From contig KN880641.1 of the NCBI GenBank assembly GCA_000934385.1, positions 1 to 42,908 of the forward strand: a DNA stretch of 42,908 nucleotides, read 5' to 3'. Positions 1 to 11,164 of this stretch are shown piece by piece. The first letter of the stretch is position 1. Every line of letters begins with the position of its first letter. Source of the stretch: Cylindrobasidium torrendii FP15055 ss-10. Its lineage: Eukaryota; Basidiomycota; Agaricomycetes; Agaricales; Physalacriaceae. The notes beneath the pieces were generated by a model. The model searched no databases. It had not been told where the DNA came from and saw only the letters and a program-made list of their open reading frames with translations. A program made the translations under genes and the position numbers.

Positions 1-36
1 GTTGGGCGCTACCTGATGGCCGATCACTTTCGGCAG

Positions 37-157
37 CGGGAACTGGGCACACATGTCCCCAGGTCGGGAACTGGGCACACAGTGTATACCCGTCGGGAAC
101 TGGGCACACAGTGTGTACCCGTCGGGAACTGGGCACACTTAGTCGGGAACTGGCTAC
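37..157. repeat. 29-bp tandem repeat, 4-5 units
   Basis: The core CGGGAACTGGGCACACA starts at about 37, 65, 94 and 123, and a shortened unit starts at 144. The period is 28-29 bp, with GTGTRTACCCGT filling most of the rest of each unit. Units are contiguous and nearly identical, so this is a minisatellite rather than spaced repeats. The array may continue left of the window. Confidence 0.85.
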
Positions 158-1801
158 GGCCGCTACCAAGGTGTTTACCCCTCGTTTGAATAAATTTCGA
201 TTTTCCGTGAATTTGACTTAGCACTTTGCACAAAAGTGCGGAAAACTTGTCAGACGTCCTGCGTGTGAGCCTTTCTTCCAAGCACTACCAGACCACCTAC
301 GTTCGGAAGCTATGATGATGCGCATTACGTTGAGATCATCGTCCCGAGACTTGTTTTTTTGACCCCGCGCCCTCCCGCCCACCGCCGCCGCCGAAAGGGC
401 GGGATTCCAAAAAAGTTGGCGCGTTTGTCCCAATCGATGCGCATTACATTGAAACCTGCTTATTAGATATTTTAGAAACTTTCTAGCTCATCGACGTCGC
501 TGCGCCCGACATATTCTCGCAGATGAGAGCTGCTTTCTATAAACACGTTGCGGACAAGAACATAGCATTATATATAGTATCTCAGTACGCCTAAATATTT
601 TCGTGATTTATTGTTGTCTCATTCCTTCACAATGAGAAACTCAGTCTCGAGCACGGCGGGAAAGGCGCGCAAGAGTGATTGCGGTGATGGCAATGATGGC
701 ACTTGGCCAAATCTGGTTTGCATCGCGCCCAGATCTCATCCAGATCTCCGGCCTTCCCTTTTCGTCGCTTGGGACTGCTCTGGAGGCAAGTTTTGTCGAG
801 TTGTGTTCGAATTGGCGTGATAACGTCTAAACACCTCTAGTTAGGGGGTGGGCGACCATGGTTCCCATCCTCTAACTGGGGCCGCCATGTGGGTCACACT
901 GGTGGTCCAGGTCAATCCGAGTTCAAGGCCATCCCTTTTTGGGAAATGCCTGTAGGCCAATCCGGAACGCGGACCCGGGCTTTGACTTTGCTGCAAGCGC
1001 GCCCAGCGCGCCCTCGTTGCCTACTGTTGGACTCGTGCGGCCGGCTCAAGGTGTCTGTAATTGGATATGAGAATGTATGGACCACCCGTGCTGAGGATGC
1101 TCCGTCTAAATCCCATGCTGTATACCCTTTCATGGCTGTATGTAGTATCTAAATACTGAACCCCCGGGCGCGTGGCGAAGCCGCGTGCAATCCCATTCTC
1201 AGTGACTGAATAGGTTTGAAGGATGTGCACGAGTGGACTGACACCATTACTGGTCACAAAGACTGCCAGCTATTGCGGCTATTTATCTAAATACATACTT
1301 ATCATTCTGGCTGGAATAGCTATGTAGATAGAGCAGAACTAATACGCGATATTCAACAATGGTCACCATTTTTCTACTTGGGTTATTCAAGCTTCGAGTT
1401 TGTGTACATCTCATTATAAAAGCTAATTGCTTGTTATCTACAAAGACAAAGCCTCATTTTCCTTTGTCTCTAGTAACTCCCGACTCTCGCGACTTTCACA
1501 TCGCGCTTGTTTGATGCTACTCTATGATTCCGATGAGTAACCTCGACTTGGTATCAACTTTTGGCTTGACAGGTTAGTCTCGACCCCAACATCAAGATTT
1601 CTACAACGCTACTCAACTACTCATGCTCCGAAAGTACCGATCCCTTTCAACTACTCGAGTCGTATAGGAACAATTCTTATATATATATATGTATAGCAAA
1701 CATCCCGTCAATTCAAGGTTTATTGTCTGTTTAAGAGAGACTATCTGACATCTGATATATAGATAAGGTTTGGCTCACGCCGCCTGCGGCCATACCCCCC
1801 A
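158..1801. other. gene-poor stretch
   Basis: I found no convincing coding gene. Open frames here are short, lack plausible splice partners and match no family I know. A (TA)n tract lies near 1679-1692. A similar phrase, GATGCGCATTAC, occurs near 317 and again near 436. The missing 5' part of the transcription-factor gene downstream was looked for here and not found. Confidence 0.5.
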
Positions 1802-3131
1802 CTCATTCATGCTCCTACGATCGATATTGCTCCAAGAGAGTCCATATTACTTGACGCAATGCGAGCATGTGGGGCGGTATATGCTACGACACCCCAAGCT
1901 CGCAAATTCACGGACGACACAATCATGAAGGCTATTCGCAGTATGGGATCAAATATGGTATTCTCGTCATGCGCTATGTTTTTTCCAAGTTAACCGTTCT
2001 TACAGGCGTCCTCAGGTGAATGGACGTCCAAACATGACGACTTGATTATCGCGACAGTGCTGCTCCAATTCCTTTGTATCCATCACGAGTCGAGAGCTAT
2101 GAGGAACATGGGAAAGTCTGCCCACGATCAACTCTTCCAAGTGAGAGGTTATAGATACGCTGTTGTAGCTGAGTACTCAAAGGATCGAAGATTATGGATT
2201 CTTGGCAGATCTTCGAGCGAGTCAAGACATGGACGCAGCGATGCAGGCCCGAGGCATTGAATGCCCGAGACGTTGATGAGGCTTGGACAGACTGGGCACG
2301 GTGTGAATCGCTCAGACGGTAACTACACCCATCCGCTCCATACGCTCTATTGACATACTCATACACAGAGCAATCATGGCGGCCTTCATCGAAGAAGGTT
2401 GTATGCTCTGCTGCCTATCTGTGGCACCATCATCTCGTGGACACGCCGACTACGAGTTCAATCTCACCTGCGACGATGCCCTTTGGCAAGCACGCAGCGC
2501 CGCGGAATGGCGCCGAATATGGCGCACAGCACGATCACCTTCGATGGCACTCACAGGTACACCCAGCCAACTGGCATCTAGACAGCTCAGTCGACGTGGG
2601 GCCCTGTTCGAATCTCGTGTGCCCACAGCGCTGAACCTACATCCAATGGACCTTTTCTATCTCATCCATACGCTCCTCCGCGAGATTTTGGAGCGCGCAT
2701 CCGTCTCTTGGAGGCCTGATGCACCAGAGGAGACAGCGGTGGCGATGGCGGCTCTCCAGGTTGATTTTCGTGCCGCACTTAATATTTGGATGGCGTTGTG
2801 GAAATCAGCCACTGAGTCGCTGCCTGCCGACTACCAAGCGCCCTTCTTCAAAAATGCGCTGCCATTCTACTGGCTGACACAGGTCATTCTTTCCGCTCTG
2901 CAGTACGGTGATGTGTTGCATCTCATCGAGATGGGGGACAAAAGAGTATTCGTTATGGACGCCTGGTTGCAGCGTATCAGGCTCTTCATTCGCTCGAGAA
3001 TAAACCGGGAGGAGATGTGGGCTGAAATGGCATCGGTATGTCAAAGGATCGCAGACTCTGACGACCATTTCCCTTTGGTTGGCGGCTTCGCAACATTCTT
3101 GTTAGACAAAGATCCGACATTCACGAACTAA
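1802..3131 (+). pseudogene. 5'-truncated fungal-specific transcription factor (middle homology region)
   Basis: Four coding blocks join in frame: 1802-1957, 2006-2150 (donor uncertain), 2183-2318 and 2369-3131. They encode the regulatory middle region typical of fungal Zn2Cys6 transcription factors. Visible landmarks are LLDAMRACGAVY, then W.DWAR.ESLRRAIMAAF, then FNLTCDDALWQARSAAEW, with a helical C-terminus ending FLLDKDPTFTN. No Zn2Cys6 cluster or other DNA-binding domain is seen, and the frame opens upstream of 1802 without an ATG; the first usable ATG (1859) falls inside the conserved helix. Family membership is established from the motifs. Whether this is a relic or has a distant first exon is uncertain. 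It converges on the importin gene, with stop codons about 80 bp apart. Confidence 0.65.
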
Positions 3132-3210
3132 CCCCTACACATTATATATACAAAACCAAACCCATACACACCATTATCGACATAAGCCACGGCTGTGAAT
3201 ACAGTACACA

Positions 3211-6200
3211 TTACTCCGTATCGAATCCTTTAGTGCTCGACAACTGTCGCACGCTGCTGATACCAACGAGGAGCGAGTTACCCTCTGGCACCAACTGTCC
3301 GTCTTGTACAAACAATATTTCAACTAGCTTGCCCATATCCTCCAATGCAAAGTCCTCCATCTCCTCGATGAGCATCAGCTCCTCGTCCTCGTCCTCGTCT
3401 TCCGGCGGTGTCCTCCCTTTCCGTCTTTCCGCTAACCAGCTAACCTGCTTTTTTATCGCATTGATGATCCCCACACGCACATCGGGCTCCAGCGGTGCAC
3501 CCGCCTGGACCGAAATCTTTAAGCAGTCCGATATGCTCTTGAACAATGACGCTACGAATCCAGGATCACGCTCCTGTCCAACACACTGCACCAGTTGTGC
3601 ATACGTCGCATGCACCATGGGTGGTGTTAGCGTCCCGGACGTTCCACCTGCGTGCAGCAGGACCGGTAAAAGCATCGCACACGCCTCCCGTACGCCATCG
3701 TGGAAATAGAACTTGAGTCCGTTGAGCGCGACCTCTAAGCTCGAAGCCACCCAGGGCCCGAATTTCCCTTGAAGTGTCGATGCGTGGATGAGCATAGTCT
3801 CGAGCGCCTGGCATTTTTCCTCAAGCCCTTGGGTCCGTACAGAGAAGAGCTGGTCGTCCATGGGGATGACGTCCCAGCCTGGTGTCGGTGCAGGGTTCGC
3901 GTCAGGCGAGGAAGGTGCATCTGCAAGGGTCAATGATGGGCTCTTGGTCGTGCAGATGAAGCATACCATATACGCTGACGTCCGCTTTTTTGCTGGCCAT
4001 CGACAACAAACCAGGCATCACCACAGGAAGGTAGGGTTCGAACTCGCTGCCCATAGCCTGACATATTTTGGCCCACGTCGCCATGAGATAGTGCGCCAGT
4101 TGCGTGTCCTGGGGGTCTGGTGGAAGTTCTGAGGAAGGATCAGTCGAGTACTGTGGGTACAACACAGAACGAACTTTGGATTCGAATGAGCAGCTCAACG
4201 AGTGTACTTGCATCCGGTCGGAAGACATCTGGGCCCACCGCAATGGCTACATACACCGTCAGCATCCTCACTGCATACGAGCAGCGAAAAAACAAACCGA
4301 TGAGTCCAGCACACTCCATCGCCTTGTTCCGCATCCTCTTGTACTCGCTTGTGTCCGCATTTCGAAGCACATTCAGAAGCAACGGCATAATCACTGAGTA
4401 GTGCTTTTTCCGGCTATTCAGCAAAAAAAACGCACAAGGAGCCGGTAACCCAAACACACCTTGCCAAAGGTACGCTCGCTGGCATCCGCGACCATTGCAA
4501 GAGTTGTGACCGCTTGCTCCTGCACATACCGCGCCTCGGTCTCCGATGTCATAAGCTTGAGTAACCGTTCAACAATGGAGTCGAGGTAGGGTAGCATCGT
4601 GTCGCGCTCGACGCCCTCGCAGAAGTTGATCAGCGCCGCGGCGGCATGGGAATGTACGCTAAACACAATGTCAGTCGGTGAACAAGGAAAGAATGGATAG
4701 AGTTGTACCGAGGTTCGGGATCTTCGAGCGTTGGGATTAGGACGTTGAGCAGATGTCCGTAATGGGCCTCCTCCATGAGGTCAGCCATGTCCGTGCAAAG
4801 TTGGCCACTATTCCGAGGAGGTCAGTCGGATATCCGCTAGCCGAGAGGAGTAGCACCTACACGCATTGGCAGGCAGCCCAGCGCACCCTGGGATGGGTGT
4901 CGGCGAACGTGGGAGTAACCAATCTACAAAAGGTGAGGCGGCCGACAACAAAACAATCAAGAGGCACATACTTGACAACATTCGTCAGTTCACTCTGCAT
5001 AGTCTAGACACTCGTCAGCTAAGATACACAAAAAGATAGGATGGATAGATTACCTTGCCCGTGCCCTCGGCAATGGCAGCTATTGCCATGAGCCCCGCAT
5101 GTCGTGATCGCCAGTCGTAGTTGGCGAGCATAGCTGGGATGAACTGGAATGCAGGAGGGAGAACAGCAGCGCCGCCCAGTGCAATTGCAGTGCGATCCAA
5201 GGATTGCTCGTAGCTCGTGGGCGCCGAATCGTCTGCATCCGTCGACCCTGTTGAAGGCTGGTATAGTAACCGGGGCATAAGCATCTAGAATTCAGAAGGA
5301 GGCCGCACACGTACGTCCTCGCGAAGCCATTCCATTGTACTGTCCATGTCGTCGGCATAGTCACCCATGCCTTCGAGGCAGGCGCGGACGAGAAGAGGGA
5401 CCCAGCCTTCGACATTGCGCACCATACTTGGTTTTGCTTCCGTTAGACTGACCATCATCTCGAGCGCGGCGAGTCTGAGCTCCTGCTGGTCCTCACTATC
5501 GGTCTCCTCGGCTTCTTTACGTTCAGCCGGTGGAGGAAATGTAAAAGGCTGCTTCATTGTTGGCGTAGGGCCACTTTCTGCGGATGGGAGGACGAGGTTC
5601 GGCATGATTGAGAGGAGCGCCGGGAGATGAATTGAAAACAAGACTGGATGGGTCGAGCACAGAGGCGTAAGCGATTGGATGAACGCCGTAAGCTTTGCGT
5701 GGGGCGCGGATGGTAACGTCTCTAGGACTGGGTACATTAACGAGAGCGATTGGGCCAGCTGGGTGGCATCGGCAGCGGTGAGGTATTGAACGGATGCTTG
5801 CAGAGTCGCTAGTCGAACATCTGGGGAGGAATCTTGGAGCCCACTGCGGAAGACGTTGAGGACGGCGTCGGTCTGGAGGTCCATGACAAGATTCGGGCAT
5901 CCGGCGAACACGGTGAATGCGGTTTCGCGCATGGGTGCATCGTTATGGCGCGCCATAGCAAATGTTTGGGCCTGGAGGGCGTGCCATGGGCGGCCGCGGG
6001 ACATGCCTTTGTTCGCCAGTTCGCAGACAGAGTCCACCGATTTTCTGCGTACATCTTGGATGGGTTCGTGGGATAATGAGTGTAGAAGCAGGCGCTCGAG
6101 CGTGTCCAATGTCTGGCTAGATAGCTGGTCGTACAGACTGAGTCGAGGGTACGTGTTGGCGGTCGCACGGAACAACAAGCGGCGGAGGAGGACAAGGGAA

Positions 6201-6491
6201 AACGACCGCATCTAGATGGTCAATAAGATCAACACCGTCCAACAGGCTATGCACACACCAGGTCTGTCTCTGCCATTATCGCATACTGAGCCAACGCCTG
6301 CAAATAAAGCTCCGGGGTCGACGCGAGCCGCTCGTTGACAGTCTTCTCTGCACTGGAATGGTTGATTAGATTCCGTTTCCGCTGTCCAACGTCGAGACGC
6401 ACTTGGATCGGATCTCGTTGTCGCCGAGAACGAGATTGGAGAGCAACTGCGTTAGTTCTGCAGTAATCTCTGGCGGTACACTTGACTCCAT
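3211..6491 (-). CDS. importin beta-3 / Kap121-IPO5-like karyopherin, C-terminally short
   Basis: Twelve exons (complement): 6491-6403, 6352-6259, 6211-5315, 5284-5054, 5003-4972, 4923-4861, 4807-4709, 4658-4460, 4403-4298, 4246-4175, 4128-3967, 3920-3211. Phases sum to 918 codons (917 aa). The protein is a HEAT-repeat karyopherin; diagnostic segments are FADTHPRVRWAACQCVGQLC, EPRVHSHAAAALINFCEG, TLAMVADASE and LKFYFHDGVREA, as in IPO5/Pse1-Kap121, which import cargo into the nucleus with RanGTP. An acidic run (EDEDEDEE) comes near residue 860, and the protein then ends SSVRQLSSTKGFDTE. Known family members are about 1,090 aa, so the last roughly 200 residues of HEAT repeats are missing. No continuation is seen between 3131 and 3211. 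Every splice site looks usable, so it may still be expressed as a shortened paralogue. Confidence 0.85.
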
Positions 6492-6921
6492 GGATGATGA
6501 TCGACTAAATCCAAGAGCCAAATATCGTGAAAAAGGCCATGAATGCCGGGCCGATGGTCCGAAATGCATATGCGTGGCGGCTACCAAGAAAGAGGGCGAG
6601 CTTGGTCAGTTTGGTTTCAGAAGAAGCCGGACGGCAGCCGGACGGAGAGACGAGGCAAACAGGCTGTAGTGACGAACAGCATGTCGTCAGAAGGTTGCAA
6701 CTGGACCGCATAGGTAAATCGCAGCCCAAGTGGGTTATAATTTAACACAATCACCTTTCTCATCCAAGAAACAGTCGATACAACGGATTATGGATTATAA
6801 GACGAATGAGAAGAGATGGACGAGAGAGAACATAAGTTGGGTGTGTTAATGCGATTTGAGGCGCGGGCAGCCTTCCCTCCTGGGAAACATTCTGTATGAA
6901 TTGGATGTATGCTATTCAGAA
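6492..6921. other. 5' flank of the importin gene
   Basis: The stretch between the importin start codon and the MITE has no convincing gene. It presumably carries the importin promoter; no clear TATA box was recognised. Confidence 0.4.
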
Positions 6922-6962
6922 TAGAGTGTATTAGGCGCAGGACAATGTTTGCAAACTCGGGG
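6922..6962 (+). repeat. left TIR of the MITE
   Basis: It is identical over 41 bp to the reverse complement of 7349-7389. It contains the short palindrome GTTTGCAAAC. Confidence 0.9.
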
Positions 6963-7348
6963 CCACTGGCCAAAGAATCAAGGCTAAACTATGGCCAAAG
7001 TAAGGTCAAATTGAGGTGAAAGTTTGAGGTGAAAGCGAGGCCAAATTAAGATGAAAGTGAAATCAAATGGAGACGATAGGAAGGCAAAAGGATAGCGAAA
7101 AATATGCAAAAATAAGTCGAAAAGCCGCTGTTTCTGCACGTACTTCTCCATCCAGAGGTCCCATGTTGTGCTAAACCAGCATTTCAACGAATTCGGGCGG
7201 CATTGCTCTCAAAAGGCACGTTCATGCAACTCAACCTGAAGCCAAATCGCGGCCACCTTGAGGTCAAATCGCGGTCAACCAAAGTCAGATCGCGGCCAAC
7301 CTGAAGTCAAATTGCGGCCAAATTGCGACCTGACTTTTGGCCAATCTA

Positions 7349-7389
7349 CCCCGAGTTTGCAAACATTGTCCTGCGCCTAATACACTCTA
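7349..7389 (-). repeat. right TIR of the MITE
   Basis: Reverse complement of 6922-6962 with no mismatch; the outer end is CTCTA followed by ATGATT. Confidence 0.9.
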
Positions 7390-8344
7390 ATGATTAAAAG
7401 ATGGATACCATCCAAAAGATGTCCCAAGGCTTTACCAGGTGCTCGAGTCTTCGCACAACAAGACTCACTAGGCGTCGTGCAACAGCCGGCAAGCCTATAC
7501 CTATACAAACCTGGGGTTGCTGCTCGCTGTAAATTTAGACAAAACCTTATGGGAACGCATCCGTGAGTCGCCTGACCTTTTTGGACATTGCACGCTTATG
7601 TAACAATGCATTCTGAACGGTGCACAAGAAAGGCATAGAAGGTCGAAGATCCGGGTCGGTTACTTGCGTTCGAGTCATGACTGAGTATCCCGAGCGTGGG
7701 AAGCCTTTCATAGAAATGGTGGTCAGCATCAGAGTGAACAGCGTCCTTCCTGAGTCCTGACATGTACTTACTTAGCACGGACGCGTCGACGCGACAATCA
7801 CGTGAATGATCGCCGGCCGGCCCCGGAGTCTGCCTGGCGCCACGATTGAATTTTCCCTTCTGAGACCTGATGGTCATGAACGATGCGTCTAAAAGCTTAT
7901 ATTTCATTCTTCCATCGGAAAAGATAGAGCTTGGCTCGAGTGTTCTTACTTTGCTTTGATTTGTCGCTGCATAGCTTGCTCATAATGTCTCTGAAGATGG
8001 GCGAGAAGTTTGTTATTCCAGATAAGTCGCGCCGCAGAGCATCAATCAACGGTATGTACAGATATATGCACAGTCAGTCTAATATCGTAAAGGGCAATCT
8101 TAGTGGTCAAGGTGTAACGCCCGGATGCGAGGTACACTGAGTGCGCCTTGCCCAGTTTGTGTACACGGTGCACCACCCCAACGTCGTCGGGCGGGGGCAT
8201 ATCCACATCCAAATGGCTCGAGTGCGCTGTTGACCACAAGCTGAAGAGTATCCTGGCTATCTACCACATGCGCACACTTCCTTGCTGCCGTGAAACGTCC
8301 CATCTATGTTCCCGAGAGCCGCCTCCATATGCGCTCTTTCTTCA
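7390..8344. other. intergenic, possible gene fragment on minus strand
   Basis: On the minus strand 7547-7907 holds overlapping open frames of about 60 and 103 codons (for example ending LHKRAMSKKVRRLTDAFP). They have no recognisable domain and no clear full gene structure. They could be an exon of an unrecognised gene or chance frames. The rest shows nothing until the GH5 promoter. Confidence 0.3.
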
Positions 8345-8354
8345 CCATAAATAC
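8345..8354 (+). promoter_or_regulatory. TATA-like box of the GH5 gene
   Basis: CATAAATACT lies about 60 bp before the ATG and is followed by a C/T-rich leader ending TCTGTCTTCACAATG, a usual basidiomycete promoter and leader layout. Confidence 0.5.
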
Positions 8355-8411
8355 TCAGCTCACGCATCGTAAACAAGAAGAATCCCTCCCCCTCGTTTCT
8401 CTGTCTTCACA

Positions 8412-9705
8412 ATGCAGCTGCTGTCTGTCCTCGTCGCCCTGGCAGTCAGCGCCCCGGCATTAGCACAAACACTGCCCCTCAAGACACAGAGCAGATTAGA
8501 CGCGGACGACAACCGTGTCAAGTTCCGCTGTATCAACTGGGCAGGGCATGGAGAAACGAATATCCCAGAAGGCCTACACAAGCAGTCCATCGACCACATC
8601 GCCGACTTCATCAAAGACCAAGGCTTCAACTGCGTTCGCCTCACCTACTCCATCGACCACGCCCTAAACCCAGATGTCAGCGTGAAGGATTCCTTCACCT
8701 CTGCGGCGGACTCGGCTGGGGTCGATGTAGGGCTGTTTGATGATTTGTACGCTCGAGTGGTGGAGAAGAACGCGTTTGTCAAGGGCGCGACAACGCAGGA
8801 TGTCTTCAGCGCTGTGATCTCCGCCCTCTGGGATCGCCAGGTCATGACCATCTTGGATAACCATGTCAGCAAGGCCAGCTGGTGTTGTGAGTCGTCTTTC
8901 CACTCACTCAATCATCAAGAAAACTCACTCGGCTGATCGTTCAGGTAATATCGACGACGGGAATGGCTGGTGGGACGAGGCCTCTGGCTACATCGCTATC
9001 AACAGTCAATATTTTAACACTGCGGAATGGCTTTCTGGACTCGAGGCGATGGCGACATGGGCCACCTCCCAGACAGGCGTCGTCGCCATGTCTCTCCGCA
9101 ACGAGTTGCGTCCGTTTCCTGCGCTTCAAGACATGGACGGTCACGACGACTGGTTCAACTTCGTCGGCCAGGGTAGTACACGCGTCCACGAAGCGAATCC
9201 TGACGTTCTCGTCATCGTCGGCGGCACGCAGTCTGCGACAGACCTCGCGTTCATCCGCGAACGCAACTTGGACTATTCGGGGTGGGCGGGGAAGCACGTG
9301 TGGGAAATGCACGCATATTCGTTCACCGTGACATTCCCGAACCCCAGCAATAGCTGCGATGTGCGGACAAATGAATATGGGCTGTTCGATGGGTTTTTGT
9401 TAAAGCAAGATGAGGAATATACGGCGCCGTTGATCATTACGGAGTTTGGCGTCGGATTGGAGGGTGGGCCAAACGATGGGTTAAGCGACGAGGATAAGAG
9501 TTATCTCGACTGCCTTGTGGGATGGATGAAGGGCAACGACATGGATTGGGCATTGTGGGCACTTCAGGGAACCTACTACGTGAGGGAAGAGGAGACAGAG
9601 AAAGAGGAGAGCTGGGGTCTTATCGACAAGGAATGGGAGGGCCTTCGGAATGAGAAGTTTCCTTCGATGATAGTTGACCTTTTCGAAATGACCCAGGGGC
9701 CATAG
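8412..9705 (+). CDS. secreted glycoside hydrolase family 5 enzyme (cellulase-like)
   Basis: Two exons, 8412-8886 and 8945-9705, with a 58-bp GTGAGT...CAG intron, give 411 aa. Residues 1-18 are a signal peptide (MQLLSVLVALAVSAPALA), so it is predicted to be extracellular. The GH5 (beta/alpha)8 barrel shows NWAGHGETNIPEGLH near the N-terminus, GFNCVRLTYS, the acid/base region SLRNELRP with Glu212, the HAYSF strand, and the nucleophile strand IITEFG with Glu325. The fungal signature ALQGTYYVREE precedes the end. There is no carbohydrate-binding module or linker. GH5 enzymes cleave beta-1,4-glucan, beta-mannan or related chains by a retaining mechanism; the exact substrate cannot be read here. 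Residues after the acid/base Glu are LRP rather than the common NEP. It appears intact. Confidence 0.9.
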
Positions 9706-9926
9706 TCTTATGATAAGAACAGGTCTTTTTGCTTTTCCAAGAATGATCATTTTCGTCGAGTTTTTGAACAAGAGTGACCGTTGTAATATAAATAACATCG
9801 ATAAGAGGAATTGCCAATACAAAAACTATCAAAGAGCAGTCACGCTACACGTTCTTTTCCTGGTAAACGGTAGTAAGGTTTAGAGCGCTGACGGTACATA
9901 CAATAGCCAGCGACAGAACAACGCCT

Positions 9927-10260
9927 TCACATTCTGATAGACGAAAGACCGCTTGCGAGGTCGTCAATGGGGTCGTGGAAATCGCGGCGACAATCTAGCG
10001 CTTTTGCTAAAGCGACGAGACATAGATCAAACCGTCTCATCTGTTCCACCTGCCAGTCCTTGTACAACCCATACTTGACGTAGCCCAGTACCTCACCGAG
10101 GTCCTTTTTAAGGCGTCGGTAAAAAGCTATCTCATTGCAAGATGGCGTCGGTCCCTCTCCGACGAGTCTTTGGTGAATTAACGGGTAGCTTCTTCGTAGA
10201 TCTTCCAGGCATTCTTCTGCCTTGGAAGTCATGATAGACATGGCTTGGATAACTTGCTCG
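9927..10260 (-). CDS. hypothetical protein, partial
   Basis: An open frame runs on the minus strand from about 10260 (possible acceptor further upstream near 10290) to the stop at 9927. It includes MSIMTSKAEECLEDLRRSYP from 10241 and a Lys/Glu-rich helical middle with YVKYGLYKDWQVEQMRRFD. I recognise no domain. Upstream exons are not clear, so this may be a last exon or a relic. It lies about 220 bp beyond the GH5 stop and converges with that gene. Confidence 0.3.
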
Positions 10261-10261
10261 T

Positions 10262-11164
10262 CACATGTAGGGTTTCTTTCATCTGTGGTGTTCGTGAGTA
10301 CGTATCACTCGTTGAGAAAAATTGTGCAAACTGATTGAACTACGTGAGAGCAAGAGCGCTAGATCGTCAACACTCGTCATCTAGTAACGTTGACTCGAGG
10401 TGCGTGGTAAGAAAATGCAAGTGGTAGTGGTGGTTTGTGATCAAGTTCCTAGCGTGATGTTGCGTCGTTTTGATCGCGGCGCATATCGGTCCGGTTTAGT
10501 CAGACTCAGCTGCATTAGGGAGTTTTGCTTCTGTAACGGAACCTTTAACGTTGACAAGCTGAGATCAAGGAAGGCCAAGAAACAATATATCCTCGTGTGG
10601 AATACAATTGTCCTACAGGGTATAGGGTTCATTTTCAGCGTTCTTGGCGCCTCTGCCAATGTGTTTTGTTCGAGTAGACATGGCCCTACGGCCATCTGCT
10701 CTCGTGACCTTTCAAGCTGTGAGCGCCGTCTAGTAGGTTGCTAGCTCATTAACATTGTAGATGCAACGAATTATGCATTCTTTTGTGCTTGACGCGTGGA
10801 TATAAGTAAGCAGCACTGTTGCAACCTCAAGACGGCTACTATGCAGATTCGGGTTGAAGTATGTCTCTCAGGATTATCTCTTATATTCGTGCAAAAGAAC
10901 AGGTCTCTATTGCAGCATGACTCGCGCAAGTATGGATAGATATTGACGCCATGTGAAAAATATCAAATCAACGGTACTAGACATGCATACCTATTCAAAG
11001 GTGTGCACGAGTTGCAGAGCTATACGACCAAATTGGACGGAAGTTTTCTCTCAAATTAGGGATTATACCTTTGAGGCAAAATTTGAGCATTGCGCAATAC
11101 TTCGGGCCTTGGACTCGTGTATCCAAAATTCGGGTGTATGTATTTTCAGACATACAGACGGGGC
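10262..11164. other. no gene recognised
   Basis: Only short frames without domain or splice support are present. Nothing repeat-like or RNA-like was recognised. Confidence 0.4.

Larger units (their letters stand above)
6922..7389. mobile_element. 468-bp MITE with 41-bp TIRs and TA target
   Basis: The ends are perfect 41-bp inverted repeats, 6922-6962 and 7349-7389, starting TAGAGTGTATTAGGCGCAGG and counting the outer TA. TA at both tips fits the TA target-site duplication of Tc1/mariner/pogo elements. There is no transposase frame. The interior has degenerate subrepeats around AAATCGCGGCCAACCTGAAG at 7240-7331 on the right and GAGGTGAAAG/CAAATTRAG on the left. The size, lack of coding capacity and TIRs make this a non-autonomous MITE. 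It lies about 430 bp upstream of the importin start. Confidence 0.88.

Noticed and set aside
37..157. 29-bp repeats resembling a CRISPR array by length
   Set aside because: Units are contiguous with no unique spacers, and the window is eukaryotic; this is a minisatellite.
1679..1692. (TA)n tract as a telomere or centromere-like feature
   Set aside because: Too short; an ordinary microsatellite.
2376..3131. 251-codon frame as a complete gene starting at its own ATG
   Set aside because: Its first residues continue an upstream exon (ESLRR-AIMAAF) through a clean intron, so it is the last exon of the transcription factor.
3233..3709. 158-codon plus-strand frame rich in Ser
   Set aside because: It is antisense to the importin acidic region (Glu/Asp codons read as Ser on the other strand).
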